Under the pieces are notes generated by a model. That model worked only from the letters and a program-made list of their open reading frames with translations. It had not been told where the DNA came from and made no database searches. 64,000 nucleotides of DNA, taken from an uncultured Oscillibacter sp. Lineage in GTDB: Bacteria; Bacillota; Clostridia; Oscillospirales; Oscillospiraceae. This document shows, piece after piece, positions 41,029 through 49,835 of this stretch. How positions within the stretch are numbered: position 1 is the stretch's first letter; each line of letters begins with the position of its first letter. The position numbers and the translations under genes are program-made. The stretch spans positions 1 to 64,000 of the forward strand of contig CAJTZI010000004.1 in NCBI GenBank assembly GCA_910584075.1, in the 5' to 3' direction.

Positions 41029-41349
41029 TTACCCCAGGTCCAGAGCGGTTATGATTTCCTGCAGAAGAGCCGGACACTGGCCACCCTTTTCCTCTGCCCA
41101 GGCGGTCCAGTAGTCGTTCATCATAGCGGCCATTTCCGCCAGCTCCGCATCACTGATGGTATTGATGGTAAAGTTATGATCGCTGATCAATGTGTCCCGC
41201 CACTCCTGCTCCTGGCTGAACATAGTCTCGCAGGCATACTTCTCAAACTCCTCGCCGCAGGCGTCCACCAGTTCCTGGAGGTCGGCAGGCAGGGCGTCGT
41301 ATTCCGCCTTGCTGATGCACATATAGGAGAAGAACGCTGAACAGACGAA
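41029..41349 (-). pseudogene. TRAP substrate-binding protein DctP, C-terminal remnant
   Basis: Only the last ~100 residues remain: FFSYMCISKAEYDALPADLQ followed by a helical end to DLG and a stop. Normal DctP proteins have about 330-350 residues with a signal peptide. Upstream of about 41349 the frame no longer resembles DctP and runs into a terminator-like hairpin and unrelated DNA. The promoter, signal peptide and ligand-binding lobe I are gone. A deletion or rearrangement here has disabled the operon's binding protein. Confidence 0.82.
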
Positions 41350-41389
41350 GCATGAGCAGCAATGGCGGGAAAGACCGTCCTGAAACGAA

Positions 41390-41438
41390 AAACCTCCCTC
41401 GGAGCGGCTTGGCAGCTCCGGGGGAGGTTTGTTTTTCT
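41390..41438 (+). terminator. Strong plus-strand terminator at the dctP break
   Basis: AAACCTCCCTCGGAGC and GCTCCGGGGGAGGTTT (one mismatch) with a 9-base loop, then GTTTTTCTTTT. No plus-strand gene precedes it here, so it belongs to DNA brought next to dctP by the rearrangement. Confidence 0.75.
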
Positions 41439-41499
41439 TTTCTGGAGAGGCGGAGAGTTCGAGTCGCGCAGGCTGTTGAAACCTGCCAAAACCGCTGCT

Positions 41500-41716
41500 T
41501 TTGCATCTATGATGCGCTATTTTTATTTTGCATCTCCAGATTTGTCCAACCGTTCTTGGTGATTCTTGCTTTCGAGCAAAACCTGTTCTTTATATGCGGA
41601 AATTCTTGCAGCGCAAGGAATACATCGATTTTGCCTGTGATGTCTTCCCGGATCGGAATGGCATCACATAATAACTGTTTACATTCCTGTACACTTATGA
41701 CGCACTTGCATCATGC
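41500..41716 (-). pseudogene. Low-GC open-frame remnant, unidentified
   Basis: On the minus strand a frame without start codon reads ...CDAIPIREDITGKIDVFLAL and continues to NGWTNLEMQNKNSAS and a stop. Composition is much lower in GC than the neighbours. I do not recognise it. Nothing else is supported between 41439 and 41943. Confidence 0.3.
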
Positions 41717-41943
41717 GGTTGTCTCCCGTCAAGAAAACTTCTTTATCAGGGTTCCCCTTGTGTGCTGCATGATTTTTTCACGCAGCCATCGGAAAAATTG
41801 GCCGCGGAGATTTGTGCTTGGGCTATTGGTACAGCTTCTAAGGCCGGAAGTTTCGCCCAGCTCTGGCAGGTTTTGAGGGTTGCTTCCCGCCCCGGGTCTC
41901 CGGTATGATAGACGCAGGAAATTTTGCGGAAAGGAAGGGATGT

Positions 41944-42771
41944 ATGAGACAACAGACACACCCGGCGAGAAGAGGCCGCCGCTTTCCCGGCAGGAGAATG
42001 ATGCTGGGCCTGCTGGCGGCCCTGGCAATGGCCGTCCCGGCCCAGGCCGCCCGGACGGTGCCCGTCCAGGTGGACGGCACGGCCCTGGAGGCCGTCTGCC
42101 ACCTGGAAAACGGCGTCACCTACGTTCCCCTCCGGGCGCTGCTGAACGCCCTGGGGGGCTGGGAGGTCTCCTGGGACAGCGGCCAGCGGGCGGCGGTGGC
42201 CGTCTCCGGCTCCTCCCGCCTGACGGCGAGTCCGGCCCAGGGCGCCGTGACGGTGGACGGAGACACCCGGCCCGGCAGGGTCTACGTCCAGGAGGGCGTC
42301 ACCTATGTGCCCCTGCGGACCATCGCGGAGCTGCTGGGCGGCACTGCGGAATGGGACCGCTACTTCCAGGGGGCCGCCGTCACCTCCCCGGACGCGGCGC
42401 ACAACGCGGTGGACTTCTACTGGCTCAGCCGCATCATCAGCGCCGAGAGCCGGGGCGAGCCCATGGAGGGCCAGATCGCCGTGGGCAACGTGGTGCTGGA
42501 GCGGGTGGCCAGCGAGGATTTTCCGGACAACATCCCCGATGTGGTCTTTCAGCAGGCCGACGGCATCGTGCAGTTTGAGCCCGTGGAAAACGGCACCGTG
42601 TACATGGACCCTACCGACCGGTCCGTGGAGGCCGCCCGGCGGACGCTGAGCGGGGAGAAGTCCCTGGAGGGGGCCATGTTCTTCTACGCCCCGGCCCTGT
42701 CCGAGGGCGTGTGGATCAACGGCAACCGGACATATCTCACCACCATCGGCTGCCACCGGTTCTATCTCTGA
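41944..42771 (+). CDS. Cortex-lytic cell-wall hydrolase, SleB-type, with copper amine oxidase-like N-terminal domain
   Basis: 275 residues. Signal peptide with a twin-Arg-like charged start and AMAVPAQA cleavage region, then two copies of the copper-amine-oxidase N-terminal-like domain (NGVTYVPLRALLNALGGWEV; EGVTYVPLRTIAELLGG), then a Hydrolase_2/SleB catalytic domain: RIISAESRGEPMEGQIAVGN with the catalytic Glu, ending GCHRFYL. It cleaves peptidoglycan outside the cell and in spore formers can act on cortex. ATG 41944 follows AAAGGAAGGG. Confidence 0.88.
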   Translation: MRQQTHPARRGRRFPGRRMMLGLLAALAMAVPAQAARTVPVQVDGTALEAVCHLENGVTYVPLRALLNALGGWEVSWDSGQRAAVAVSGSSRLTASPAQGAVTVDGDTRPGRVYVQEGVTYVPLRTIAELLGGTAEWDRYFQGAAVTSPDAAHNAVDFYWLSRIISAESRGEPMEGQIAVGNVVLERVASEDFPDNIPDVVFQQADGIVQFEPVENGTVYMDPTDRSVEAARRTLSGEKSLEGAMFFYAPALSEGVWINGNRTYLTTIGCHRFYL

Positions 42772-42803
42772 GCGCTGGCTGAAAGCAGCGTGAAAACCGT
42801 CGG

Positions 42804-42849
42804 AATCCGCCAGCGGAGGTCCAAATGACCGCCGCCGGCGGATTTTTTT
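42804..42849 (+). terminator. Terminator after the SleB-type gene
   Basis: AATCCGCC ... GGCGGATT stem with an inner GCGG/CCGC helix and a following T7. Confidence 0.8.
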
Positions 42850-42904
42850 GTAAAAACCGTATAAAGGTTTCGTAAATCTCTTTTTTATTTCGGCAACTTC
42901 ACTC

Positions 42905-42934
42905 TTGTGTAAAACCCCTTTTTTTCGGTATCCT
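42905..42934 (+). promoter_or_regulatory. Promoter of gdhA
   Basis: TTGTGT, 18 bases, TATCCT, with A/T-rich DNA upstream (42850-42900) that could act as an UP element. Confidence 0.55.
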
Positions 42935-42986
42935 ATATATGAAAACTTTTCCACATTAAATTCGCAAAGAAAAGGGGCGGCATATT

Positions 42987-44336
42987 ATGCTGAAGAGCGA
43001 GTATTTACAGCGCGTGTACACTGGGGTCATCACCCGGGACCCCGACCAGCGGGAGTTCCACCAGGCAGTGCTGGAGGTGCTGGAGAGCCTGGATCTCATT
43101 ATGGACCAGCATCCGGAGTATGAGGAGCACGGCATCATCGAGACCTTCGTGGAGCCCGAGCGCATGATCTGCTTCCGGGTGCCCTGGGATGACGATCAGG
43201 GCCGCGTCCACGTGAACCGGGGCTATCGCATCCAGTTCAGCTCCGCCATCGGCCCCTACAAGGGCGGCCTCCGCTTCCACCCCACGGTAAACCTGTCCAT
43301 TCTGAAATTTCTGGGCTTTGAGCAGATTCTGAAAAACAGCCTCACGGGCCTGCCCATGGGCGGTGCCAAGGGCGGCAGCGACTTCGACCCCAAGGGCCGG
43401 AGCGACGCCGAGGTCATGCGCTTTTGCCAGAGCTTCATGACGGAGCTGAACCGCCACATCGGCCAGTTTGTGGACGTGCCTGCCGGGGATATCGGCGTGG
43501 GCGCCCGGGAGATCGGCTATCTCTTCGGCCAGTACCGCCGGGTCCGGGGCAGCTATGACGCCGGCGTCCTCACCGGCAAGGGCCTCTCCTTCGGCGGCTC
43601 CCTGGTGCGCACCGAGGCCACCGGCTACGGCCTTTGCTACCTCACCGAGGAGATGCTGAAGTGCATGAGGAAGGAGAGCTTTGAGGGCAAGACCGTGGTG
43701 ATCTCCGGCAGCGGCAACGTGGCCATCTTCGCCACAGAGAAGGCCGCGGCGCTGGGGGGCAAGGTAGTGGCACTCAGCGACTCCAACGGCTATATCCACG
43801 ATCCTAACGGCATCAGGCTGGATGTGGTGAAGGACATCAAGCTGGGTCACCGGGGCCGCATCAAGGAATATGCGGACCGGGTTCCCGGCAGCACCTACAC
43901 CGAGGGCTTCCGGGGCATTTGGAACATTCCCTGCGACATCGCCCTGCCCTGCGCCACCCAGAACGAGATCGACGGCGAGATTGCCAAGACCATCGTGAAG
44001 AACGGCGCCATCGCCGTGGCGGAGGGCGCCAACATGCCCTGCCTGCCCGAGGCCATCCGTGTCTTCCAGGAGGCGGGCGTGCTCTTCGCCCCCGCCAAGG
44101 CCGCCAATGCCGGCGGCGTGGCCACCAGCGGCCTGGAGATGAGCCAGAACAGTATGCGCTACTCCTGGAGCTTTGAGGAGGTAGACCGCCGCCTCCGGGA
44201 CATCATGGTGAACATCTTCCACAACGCCTACAACGCCTCCCAGGAGTGCGGCGTCCCCGGCGACCTGGTGGTGGGTGCCAACATCGCCGGCTTCCTGAAG
44301 GTGTCCCAGGTCATGGTGGCCCAGGGCCTGATCTGA
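42987..44336 (+). CDS. gdhA: NADP-type glutamate dehydrogenase
   Basis: 449 residues, the usual length of hexameric GDH. Substrate and catalytic motifs are intact: GPYKGGLRFHP (K92), LPMGGAKGGSDFDP (catalytic K128), the Rossmann ISGSGNVAIFATEKAAAL, and the C-terminal NAGGVATSGLEMSQNS. It interconverts glutamate with 2-oxoglutarate and ammonia. AAAGGGGCGG lies before ATG 42987. It is transcribed alone. It could supply 2-oxoglutarate to the 2-oxoacid/glutaconyl-CoA genes at 10-16 kb, although the link is metabolic inference only. Confidence 0.95.
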   Translation: MLKSEYLQRVYTGVITRDPDQREFHQAVLEVLESLDLIMDQHPEYEEHGIIETFVEPERMICFRVPWDDDQGRVHVNRGYRIQFSSAIGPYKGGLRFHPTVNLSILKFLGFEQILKNSLTGLPMGGAKGGSDFDPKGRSDAEVMRFCQSFMTELNRHIGQFVDVPAGDIGVGAREIGYLFGQYRRVRGSYDAGVLTGKGLSFGGSLVRTEATGYGLCYLTEEMLKCMRKESFEGKTVVISGSGNVAIFATEKAAALGGKVVALSDSNGYIHDPNGIRLDVVKDIKLGHRGRIKEYADRVPGSTYTEGFRGIWNIPCDIALPCATQNEIDGEIAKTIVKNGAIAVAEGANMPCLPEAIRVFQEAGVLFAPAKAANAGGVATSGLEMSQNSMRYSWSFEEVDRRLRDIMVNIFHNAYNASQECGVPGDLVVGANIAGFLKVSQVMVAQGLI

Positions 44337-44383
44337 GCCGGTTTTCTCGAAAAAGACTGGGACTTTCAGTGGAATATCATTCA

Positions 44384-44420
44384 GTCAAGGGGGCAGATGC
44401 AGAGCATCTGTCCCCTTGAC
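44384..44420 (+). terminator. Hairpin after gdhA
   Basis: 17-bp stem (GTCAAGGGGGCAGATGC with one G-U pair) and loop AGA, without U tract. Confidence 0.55.
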
Positions 44421-44706
44421 ACACATGCGGAAATCCGTTGAAATTGTTAAGATAACATCAGATTATAAACAAAATGTGAACAATCCGAGAAAGCGTTGAG
44501 AGCCTGTGCGTCATATGATGTCCTATAGACAGCCGTGGTGACGTACGGCCGTATGGAGATTTTCGGGAGCTGGTTTTAATCTGTAAAATTCCCCGGTGTG
44601 TTGAATGCTTCATCTAGGACGTTATTGATGTTTGTACGGACATATATAATCTTTATGTTATTTCACCTTTCTCTCATATGCCGGTTGGTTTTCCCTCTGA
44701 GCTGCA

Positions 44707-44904
44707 TCATATCGTTTTTCCATTCTGATCTGACGATTGCCAATCTCTCTGCTGGCAAGCCATAAGTGGAAGTTTTGCTATAATCTCAGGGTAACCCCTC
44801 CTTTTCTTATTCCCGCTTGCATCAAACAGCCCTGCATGAATTACCCGATAGATAGCGTCATAGCTCAGCTGTGCTGGGGCTGACTCCATCTGGAGCCGGT
44901 TCAC
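44707..44904 (-). pseudogene. IS30-family transposase fragment
   Basis: A 65-codon frame contains AQLSYDAIYRVIHAGLFDAS, the conserved IS30 block (usually IS.NTIYRAIYAG.FD), then a short basic stretch and random tail. Full IS30 transposases have over 300 residues with a DDE triad; none of that is left. The 44421-45480 zone is AT-richer than its surroundings and holds only this scrap and two repeat copies, so it is an old insertion graveyard. Confidence 0.7.
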
Positions 44905-45114
44905 AATCTTCTCAAGCCGCCAATGCAGGCCCTGAATCAGGCGGCGGATGTATTTCCGCTTTTTCGAACAGCTCAGGACCTGTTTTCGTCCGCACTGTTT
45001 TCTCCTCTTTTCGCAGGCCCTTTGGGCCGATGACGGACTGTGCGGATGCTGCTTTGGTTGGTTTCGTCGAAGTTTCCGACTGACGGTGGATGGAGCCCAC
45101 CCAATCTCAAGGCC

Positions 45115-45258
45115 GGTCTTGCGGATTTTCGAGCAAATTTCAGCCGGATGCGAGGCAAAAATTTGCAGGCGTACTGGCGTACGGCAAAATTTTTAACGAT
45201 GCAGGCGGCAAAATTTGCCGAAAAGACGTGCGCGTGGGCTTATGTGAACAGGCCCTAA
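45115..45258. mobile_element. MITE-like repeat, copy 2 (reverse orientation)
   Basis: Read on the minus strand it starts TTAGGGCCTGTTCACATA and contains the same 20-mer CCTGCAAATTTTTGCCTCGC as copy 1, plus GTTAAAAATTTTGCC in the same relative position. Its other end is less clear. Confidence 0.65.
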
Positions 45259-45366
45259 GGAGGAGCACTTCGGCGTCAGGATGGGGTGGGCCAAGATTGT
45301 GTGCGGCTATGGGGCCCGGAACCGTCAGTGCATCGGAGCGCGGTGCCCGTTCTTCGGGGCGAATCA

Positions 45367-45450
45367 CTAGAGCTTGTTTGAAAAATGTCAAAACGCCGTC
45401 TTGGGACGTCTCTTTCCGACCGTATTCCGCCAAGTTTCAAGCAAGGCCCA
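45367..45450. mobile_element. MITE-like repeat, short copy 3
   Basis: Begins CTAGAGCTTGTTTGAAAAAT and TGTCAAAACGCC and ends CAAGTTTCAAGCAAGGCCCA, so it keeps both ends of the family but an interior of only about 40 bases. Confidence 0.6.
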
Positions 45451-45482
45451 GGGGACACATAGAAAAAGTCATATAAAGAACG

Positions 45483-45508
45483 CAACTTTTTTCATCCGAT
45501 TCCGTCTA
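45483..45508 (+). promoter_or_regulatory. ECF-sigma-type promoter of the DUF4349 lipoprotein gene
   Basis: CAACTTTTTT (45483-45492) followed by CGTCTATA (45503-45510) fits the AAC ... CGTC pattern of extracytoplasmic-function sigma promoters common ahead of anti-sigma and envelope genes in Oscillospiraceae. Confidence 0.6.
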
Positions 45509-45565
45509 TATAGGTGAGAACACCGTATGGAAGAGCGGAAAAGAGAAGTAAAGGAGGTTCACAGC

Positions 45566-46513
45566 ATGAAAAAGCGCATTGGAGGCATTTTCCTGACCGC
45601 AGTATTGGTGCTGACTCTGCTCACCGCCTGCGGCGGCAGTGCCAAGGTGAGCAACGGGAGCAAGAGCTTTGCTGCCGGGGATTCCTCCGCCCCCATGGAC
45701 ATGGCCCCGGCGGCCGCGGAGGACAGCGGCGGCATGGAGTACGGCTTTACGGACTCCGCCTCCACAGGCGGTGCGGAGGCGGCCCTGCGGGACGCCAAGA
45801 TGATCTACACCGCCAATCTGGAGATGGAGACCACCGCCTTTGACGAGGCCGTGGAGGGCCTTGGCCGTCTGACGAAGGAGGTGGGTGGCTACTACGAGGA
45901 CAGCTCCCTGCGCACCGGCGGCAGCGGCTACCGCTGGGCGGACTACACCGTCCGCGTTCCCGCGAAGAACTATGACGAGTTTCTCTCCCGGGCCGGGGCG
46001 CTGTGCAACCTGACCTGGCGATCCGAGAGAGCCGAGAACGTGACGGAGGCCTACTACGACACGGCAGGCCGCCTGAAAACCCAGCAGATCAAGCTGGAGC
46101 GGCTCCAGGAGCTCCTCAGCCGGGCGGAGGCCATGGAGGACATCATCACCATCGAGTCCGCCATCTCAGAGACGGAGTACCAGATCGAGAGCCTCTCCGG
46201 CACCCTGCGCCACTACGACGCCCTGGTGGACTTTGCCACTGTCAGCGTCAACCTCCAGGAGGTCTACAAGCTCTCCAGCGTGGAGGAGGCCCCGGACAGC
46301 TTCGGCGCCCGGATGGGCTCCGCCTTCACCGCCGGATGGGCGGCCTTTGCCGACGGCGTGGAGAATCTGGCGGTGGGCCTGGCGTACAGCTGGATGTGGC
46401 TGCTGGTGCTGGCGGTAATCGCGATGGTGGCAATCCGGGTGCTCCGCGGGAAAAAACGGGGATTCCACTGGCCCGGACGCAAAAAAACGGATGACAATCC
46501 GCCGCAGACCTGA
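45566..46513 (+). CDS. DUF4349 lipoprotein
   Basis: 315 residues from ATG 45566 (AAGGAGG 8 bases upstream); an in-frame ATG at 45527 would only lengthen the signal region. Lipobox LTACG, a disordered Ser/Ala/Met linker, then the DUF4349 domain: KMIYTANLEMETTAFDEAVE, VPAKNYDEFLS, a coiled-coil (LKTQQIKLERLQELLSRAEA), and a C-terminal transmembrane helix (WLLVLAVIAMVAIRVL) with a basic tail. So it is tethered at both ends of an extracytoplasmic domain. The ECF-like promoter suggests an envelope-stress role. Binding partner unknown. Confidence 0.85.
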   Translation: MKKRIGGIFLTAVLVLTLLTACGGSAKVSNGSKSFAAGDSSAPMDMAPAAAEDSGGMEYGFTDSASTGGAEAALRDAKMIYTANLEMETTAFDEAVEGLGRLTKEVGGYYEDSSLRTGGSGYRWADYTVRVPAKNYDEFLSRAGALCNLTWRSERAENVTEAYYDTAGRLKTQQIKLERLQELLSRAEAMEDIITIESAISETEYQIESLSGTLRHYDALVDFATVSVNLQEVYKLSSVEEAPDSFGARMGSAFTAGWAAFADGVENLAVGLAYSWMWLLVLAVIAMVAIRVLRGKKRGFHWPGRKKTDDNPPQT

Positions 46514-46516
46514 TAA

Positions 46517-46551
46517 AATTGAGAGAGGCGGAGCAGCCGCCTCTCTCAATT
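46517..46551 (+). terminator. Terminator after the DUF4349 gene
   Basis: 15-bp perfect stem AATTGAGAGAGGCGG with loop AGCAG, starting at the end of the gene; weak U tract. Confidence 0.65.
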
Positions 46552-46572
46552 GATTTACAAGGAGGACTTGCC

Positions 46573-47181
46573 ATGAAGCTCACCTGGCTGGGACACGCCT
46601 GTTTTTTGCTGGAGCAGGATGGATATGCCATTTTGCTGGACCCCTACACCGGCGTGGAGGGTTACCCGCCTCTGGAGGCCGCCGCGCATCAGGTGTTTTG
46701 CAGCCACCAGCACTTTGACCACAACGCCGTGGAGGCGGTGCGGATGCTGCCTGCCCGGGAGAGCCCATTCACCGTCCGGGAGGTCCCCGCGTTTCACGAC
46801 ACCCAGGGCGGCACACTGCGGGGAGAGAATACCATCCGGGTCTTTTCCGCCGCCGGAGTGTCCGCGGCCCACCTGGGGGACCTGGGGCACCAGCTCTCGG
46901 TGGAGCAGATTGCGGCCGTGGGGCCGGTGGACCTGGTGATGGTCCCCGTGGGCGGTACATACACCGTGGACGCCGCCGGGGCGAAGCAGGTCTGTGAGGC
47001 CCTGGCACCCACATGGATCGTCCCCATGCACTACCGCCACGCCCCCTTCGGCCTGCCCAACGTGGGTACTGTCGGGGATTTCCTGGCCCTGTGGCGGCCG
47101 GAGCAAATCCATCGCCTGGAGGGGCCATCGCTGGAGCTGCCTCTGCGTTCCCCCGGCGTGTGGGTGCCGGAATTCGTATAA
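46573..47181 (+). CDS. Metal-dependent hydrolase, MBL fold (UlaG/YtkL-like)
   Basis: 202 residues. MKLTWLGHACFLLEQDG, then SHQHFDHNAVE (HxHxDH zinc motif), GVSAAHLGDLGH and MHYRHAPFG are the metallo-beta-lactamase-fold blocks of the UPF0173/UlaG-like group. It should bind two metals and hydrolyse an ester, lactone or phosphodiester; substrate unknown. AAGGAGG precedes ATG 46573. Convergent with the thioesterase gene. Confidence 0.87.
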   Translation: MKLTWLGHACFLLEQDGYAILLDPYTGVEGYPPLEAAAHQVFCSHQHFDHNAVEAVRMLPARESPFTVREVPAFHDTQGGTLRGENTIRVFSAAGVSAAHLGDLGHQLSVEQIAAVGPVDLVMVPVGGTYTVDAAGAKQVCEALAPTWIVPMHYRHAPFGLPNVGTVGDFLALWRPEQIHRLEGPSLELPLRSPGVWVPEFV

Positions 47182-47193
47182 TGATGAAAAGAG

Positions 47194-47214
47194 CGGCCCG
47201 GTTACACCGGGCCG
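47194..47214. terminator. Terminator between MBL and thioesterase genes
   Basis: CGGCCCGGT, loop TAC, ACCGGGCCG, then TTTCTCTTTATT on the plus strand. Confidence 0.8.
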
Positions 47215-47233
47215 TTTCTCTTTATTATATGGG

Positions 47234-47980
47234 TCAAAACACGCACAGTGCTGTAAAACAGGCCCCCTCCGGACCCAGACCCTCCACACGGCAGGCCTCT
47301 CCCTCCCGCAGGCCCAGAATCCGCAGCTCCTCGCCCAGGGTGGCCTCCTTGCTGTAGTTGATGTAAAACTCCCGGGGGATGCGCGGCTGGAGATCCGCCG
47401 GCAGATAGTCCCAGACAATGTCCCCGTAGTTGGCGCTGTACACATGGCCGTTGCCGTCCAGGTCGGACCAGCGGATGGTCCGGATGCCCAGCTCCTCCGC
47501 CTCCTTCCGGGGCAGGACGATCTTTCGGGGCTCCGGGCAGTTGATCTCCTTGGGGCACACGGTCAGGGGCTTGGCGGTGAAGGAGCCGGGGCGCAGGATC
47601 TTTCTCGTCACCGGGTCCACCAGAATCCAGTCGCTGCGGATGGAGGCGCACAGCCGTCCCTCCTGGTCCGCCATCTCGTATACCCGCTGCATGTGGGCGC
47701 CCTTGACGCCGTTTTCCCAGGTGGTGATGTCCAGCACCTCCCGGGCCCTGGGGCAGCGGTGGATCTTCACCACCATCCGGGAGAGGAGGAAGGCCTCCCG
47801 CATCTCCAGCAGCTTCTCGTGGGTCAGGCCCCGGGCGTCGTAGTCATAGCCGGCGTAGTTGGCCGCCTTGCGCAAAAAGGCGGAGACCCGGGCGTTCTTG
47901 TTCCGGTCACAGTCGGCAAAGGTCAGCTCCTCCTGACGGAAATAGCTGTTTTCCGTCAGCTTGGTCTTAAAAGAATCCAC
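47234..47980 (-). CDS. Acyl-ACP thioesterase
   Basis: 248 residues, the double hot-dog FatA/FatB-like bacterial thioesterase. N-terminal half holds LTFADCDRNKNARVSAFLRK and SRMVVKIHRCPRAREVLDIT; the catalytic region is DLDGNGHVYSANYGDIVWDY with the Asn-His pair, followed by REFYINYSKEATLGEELRIL with the acidic residue. Releases fatty acids from acyl-carrier protein. GTG 47980 is the only start with reasonable context (AAGGAAG 14 bases upstream). Transcribed alone. Confidence 0.9.
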   Translation of the reverse strand: MDSFKTKLTENSYFRQEELTFADCDRNKNARVSAFLRKAANYAGYDYDARGLTHEKLLEMREAFLLSRMVVKIHRCPRAREVLDITTWENGVKGAHMQRVYEMADQEGRLCASIRSDWILVDPVTRKILRPGSFTAKPLTVCPKEINCPEPRKIVLPRKEAEELGIRTIRWSDLDGNGHVYSANYGDIVWDYLPADLQPRIPREFYINYSKEATLGEELRILGLREGEACRVEGLGPEGACFTALCVF

Positions 47981-48056
47981 GGTGTTTCAGACTTCCTTTT
48001 CTCCTTGGTGTATGGTATATGATACCACAGATTCCACGATTTTACAACGGTTTAAA

Positions 48057-48196
48057 AATATTGGAGTGCCCAATCGCTCGTCTTATCATGTCTCCTGGGA
48101 ACAATGCAGGGGCCTCCGACGGTCCGGCTCTCCCATAGGGCGGGAGGCTGATCTCCGCCTCCACAAAACATCTCCGAATTGGACACTCCCAATATT
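48057..48196. repeat. Inverted-repeat element of about 140 bp
   Basis: Imperfect ends AATATTGGAGTGCCCAAT (48057-48074) and CGAATTGGACACTCCCAATA (48174-48193) surround DNA with no coding capacity. Possibly a second MITE-like family. A GC-rich hairpin CCGCCGGG/CCCGGCGG followed by TTTT lies at 48217-48241. Confidence 0.5.
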
Positions 48197-48301
48197 GTCC
48201 CTCTTTTCAAAAGGGGCCGCCGGGACGACCCCGGCGGTTTTCGGAACAGCAGCTTGACGCGGCAACCATAGCAGCCGGTTTGACGGGCTTGGAGCTTTGC
48301 G

Positions 48302-48686
48302 TCAATCCAAATCACATGAAACCGCACCTAAAAAAGTCACCGGCGCATTGGGATTGGGAGTGCTCGCTTCTGGGGAATACTTGTAGTCATAGATCAGAAT
48401 CGCCGCATTGCAGGGCTTTTCCAGACCCTGCCGAAAGAGCTTTTTCAGCTCTGGCCCGATATCCGTGCTTTCGGAATAAAGGCGTACCAGCGCCTCTGGA
48501 TCCGCTGTGAATTCATGCACGCTCCGCTCCGAAAAATCGGGATCAAACGGATAAGACGTCACACCCGTCAAAAAAATCCCGGCTGAGGGGAGGGATGCCG
48601 CACCCGGCCAAGTCAAAGTATTCCCAGAAAGCCTTCTCGGTTTCAAATACGCCCGCCCATACGGATACCATACCTTCCTGCTCCAT
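48302..48686 (-). pseudogene. Imm22-like immunity protein, frameshifted
   Basis: ATG 48686 with a perfect GGAGGAGG site begins MEQEGMVSVWAGVFETEKAF..., but this frame stops after 47 codons. The following frame carries the rest: SYPFDPDFSERSVHEFTADP, LKKLFRQGLEKPCNAAILIY and the end CDLD. Both parts together resemble polymorphic-toxin immunity proteins of the Imm22 type (short WxGxF start, DPDF, late LLYDF-like strand). The frames switch at a run of seven T (48570-48576). No toxin gene is near, so it is an orphan immunity gene, now broken unless slippage restores it. Confidence 0.65.
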
Positions 48687-48837
48687 TCAAAATTCCTCCT
48701 CCGCAGATTTCCGTTGATCAGGCGGCTGCCCCTGGGGAAGGGAGCTGCCCGCTTTGAACATTGGAAGGATTGCGTTTGTCAAATGGCATTGAGCAATATC
48801 AATTTGAAGGGGATAGAAGGTTTCCGCCGTAAGGCTC

Positions 48838-49629
48838 TCACGCCCCCAGCTCTGCCAGCAGCTTCTCCAGCACAGGGAGCACGCCTTCGCACTGGCGGGG
48901 GAACCGCTCACGCAGGGCGGGGACGGCGGAGGCCATCAGCCAGGGAGTTCCGGCGGCCTCCAGCATGGGCACGTCGTTCCAGTTGTCGCCGAAGGCCATG
49001 GCCTCCCCCAGGTCCACCCCCAGGGAGCGGCAGAGTCCCCGGAGGCCCGTGCCCTTGTCCGCCAGGGTGAAGTCCAGCCAGATGGGACCGGCCTCTGCCA
49101 TGTGGAATGTCCCCCCCCACCGCGGGCCCAGGGCCTCCGCCGCGGCAGCGGGGCTGGGGCAGCAGGCGGAGACCTTGATGATCTCCTCCCGAATGTCCTC
49201 CGCCCGCTCCACCGGCCGGACCAGATTGCCGGTCCAGTGCCGGAAGTCCGCCGCCAGCTTTTCCGGCCAGCGGGGGAGATAGGAGATGTTCTGGCCGGAG
49301 ACCAAGGCATGGGACTCCGGCAGGGACATGATGTCCCCGATGAGCGCCAGGGCCTCCTGCCGGGGCATGGGGGTTTTGGAGAGGACCGGAGCCGGCTCCT
49401 CCGCACCGGGGCCGAAGACCGCGGCGCCGTTCTCGCAGAGAAAGCAGACCTCGTCCGCAACCGGGGCGAAGAGCTGCCGCATGGAGTGGTACTGCCGTCC
49501 GGAGGCGGGGCAGAACAGCACCCCGGCGGAGCGCAGGCGGCGGATGAGGCCGAACAGGGCCAGGGGCAGGGACGTCTCCCCGTAGGAGAGCAGGGTGCCG
49601 TCAATATCGCTGGCAATCAGTTTGACCAT
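48838..49629 (-). CDS. Cof-type HAD phosphatase
   Basis: 263 residues. Motif I IASDIDGTLL has both Asp residues, unlike the three HAD proteins at 2-4.6 kb; CPASGRQY is motif II, LADKGTGLRGLC carries the motif III Lys and FGDNWNDVPML is motif IV. The C2B cap region (residues 85-190) marks the Cof/YidA subgroup, which dephosphorylates sugar phosphates, flavin or cofactor phosphates. GAGGT precedes ATG 49629. It is divergent from the translation-GTPase fusion gene. Confidence 0.9.
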   Translation of the reverse strand: MVKLIASDIDGTLLSYGETSLPLALFGLIRRLRSAGVLFCPASGRQYHSMRQLFAPVADEVCFLCENGAAVFGPGAEEPAPVLSKTPMPRQEALALIGDIMSLPESHALVSGQNISYLPRWPEKLAADFRHWTGNLVRPVERAEDIREEIIKVSACCPSPAAAAEALGPRWGGTFHMAEAGPIWLDFTLADKGTGLRGLCRSLGVDLGEAMAFGDNWNDVPMLEAAGTPWLMASAVPALRERFPRQCEGVLPVLEKLLAELGA

Positions 49630-49835
49630 GGAGAAAGACCTCGTTTCCCGTATTTACCGTATCAAACCATACCACAAAATCCCTCTGGTTTCCACTGTGC
49701 AATTGACAGAATTTTTTCCGGTTCTCCGCGTTTTTTTCGAGATTCGTGCTGTAAACCGCTGGAAATCCGCCGGAAGTGTCCTGTGTGCATGTGATTATGT
49801 TCGTTTTCTGGACACGCCCTGTCCGTTTTTTTCGC

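Noticed and set aside
41440..41480. GAGTTCGAGTCGCGC as the 3' end of a tRNA gene
   Set aside because: It resembles a T-arm but there is no acceptor, D-arm or anticodon stem upstream, so no tRNA can be drawn. It might be a remnant at the rearrangement point.
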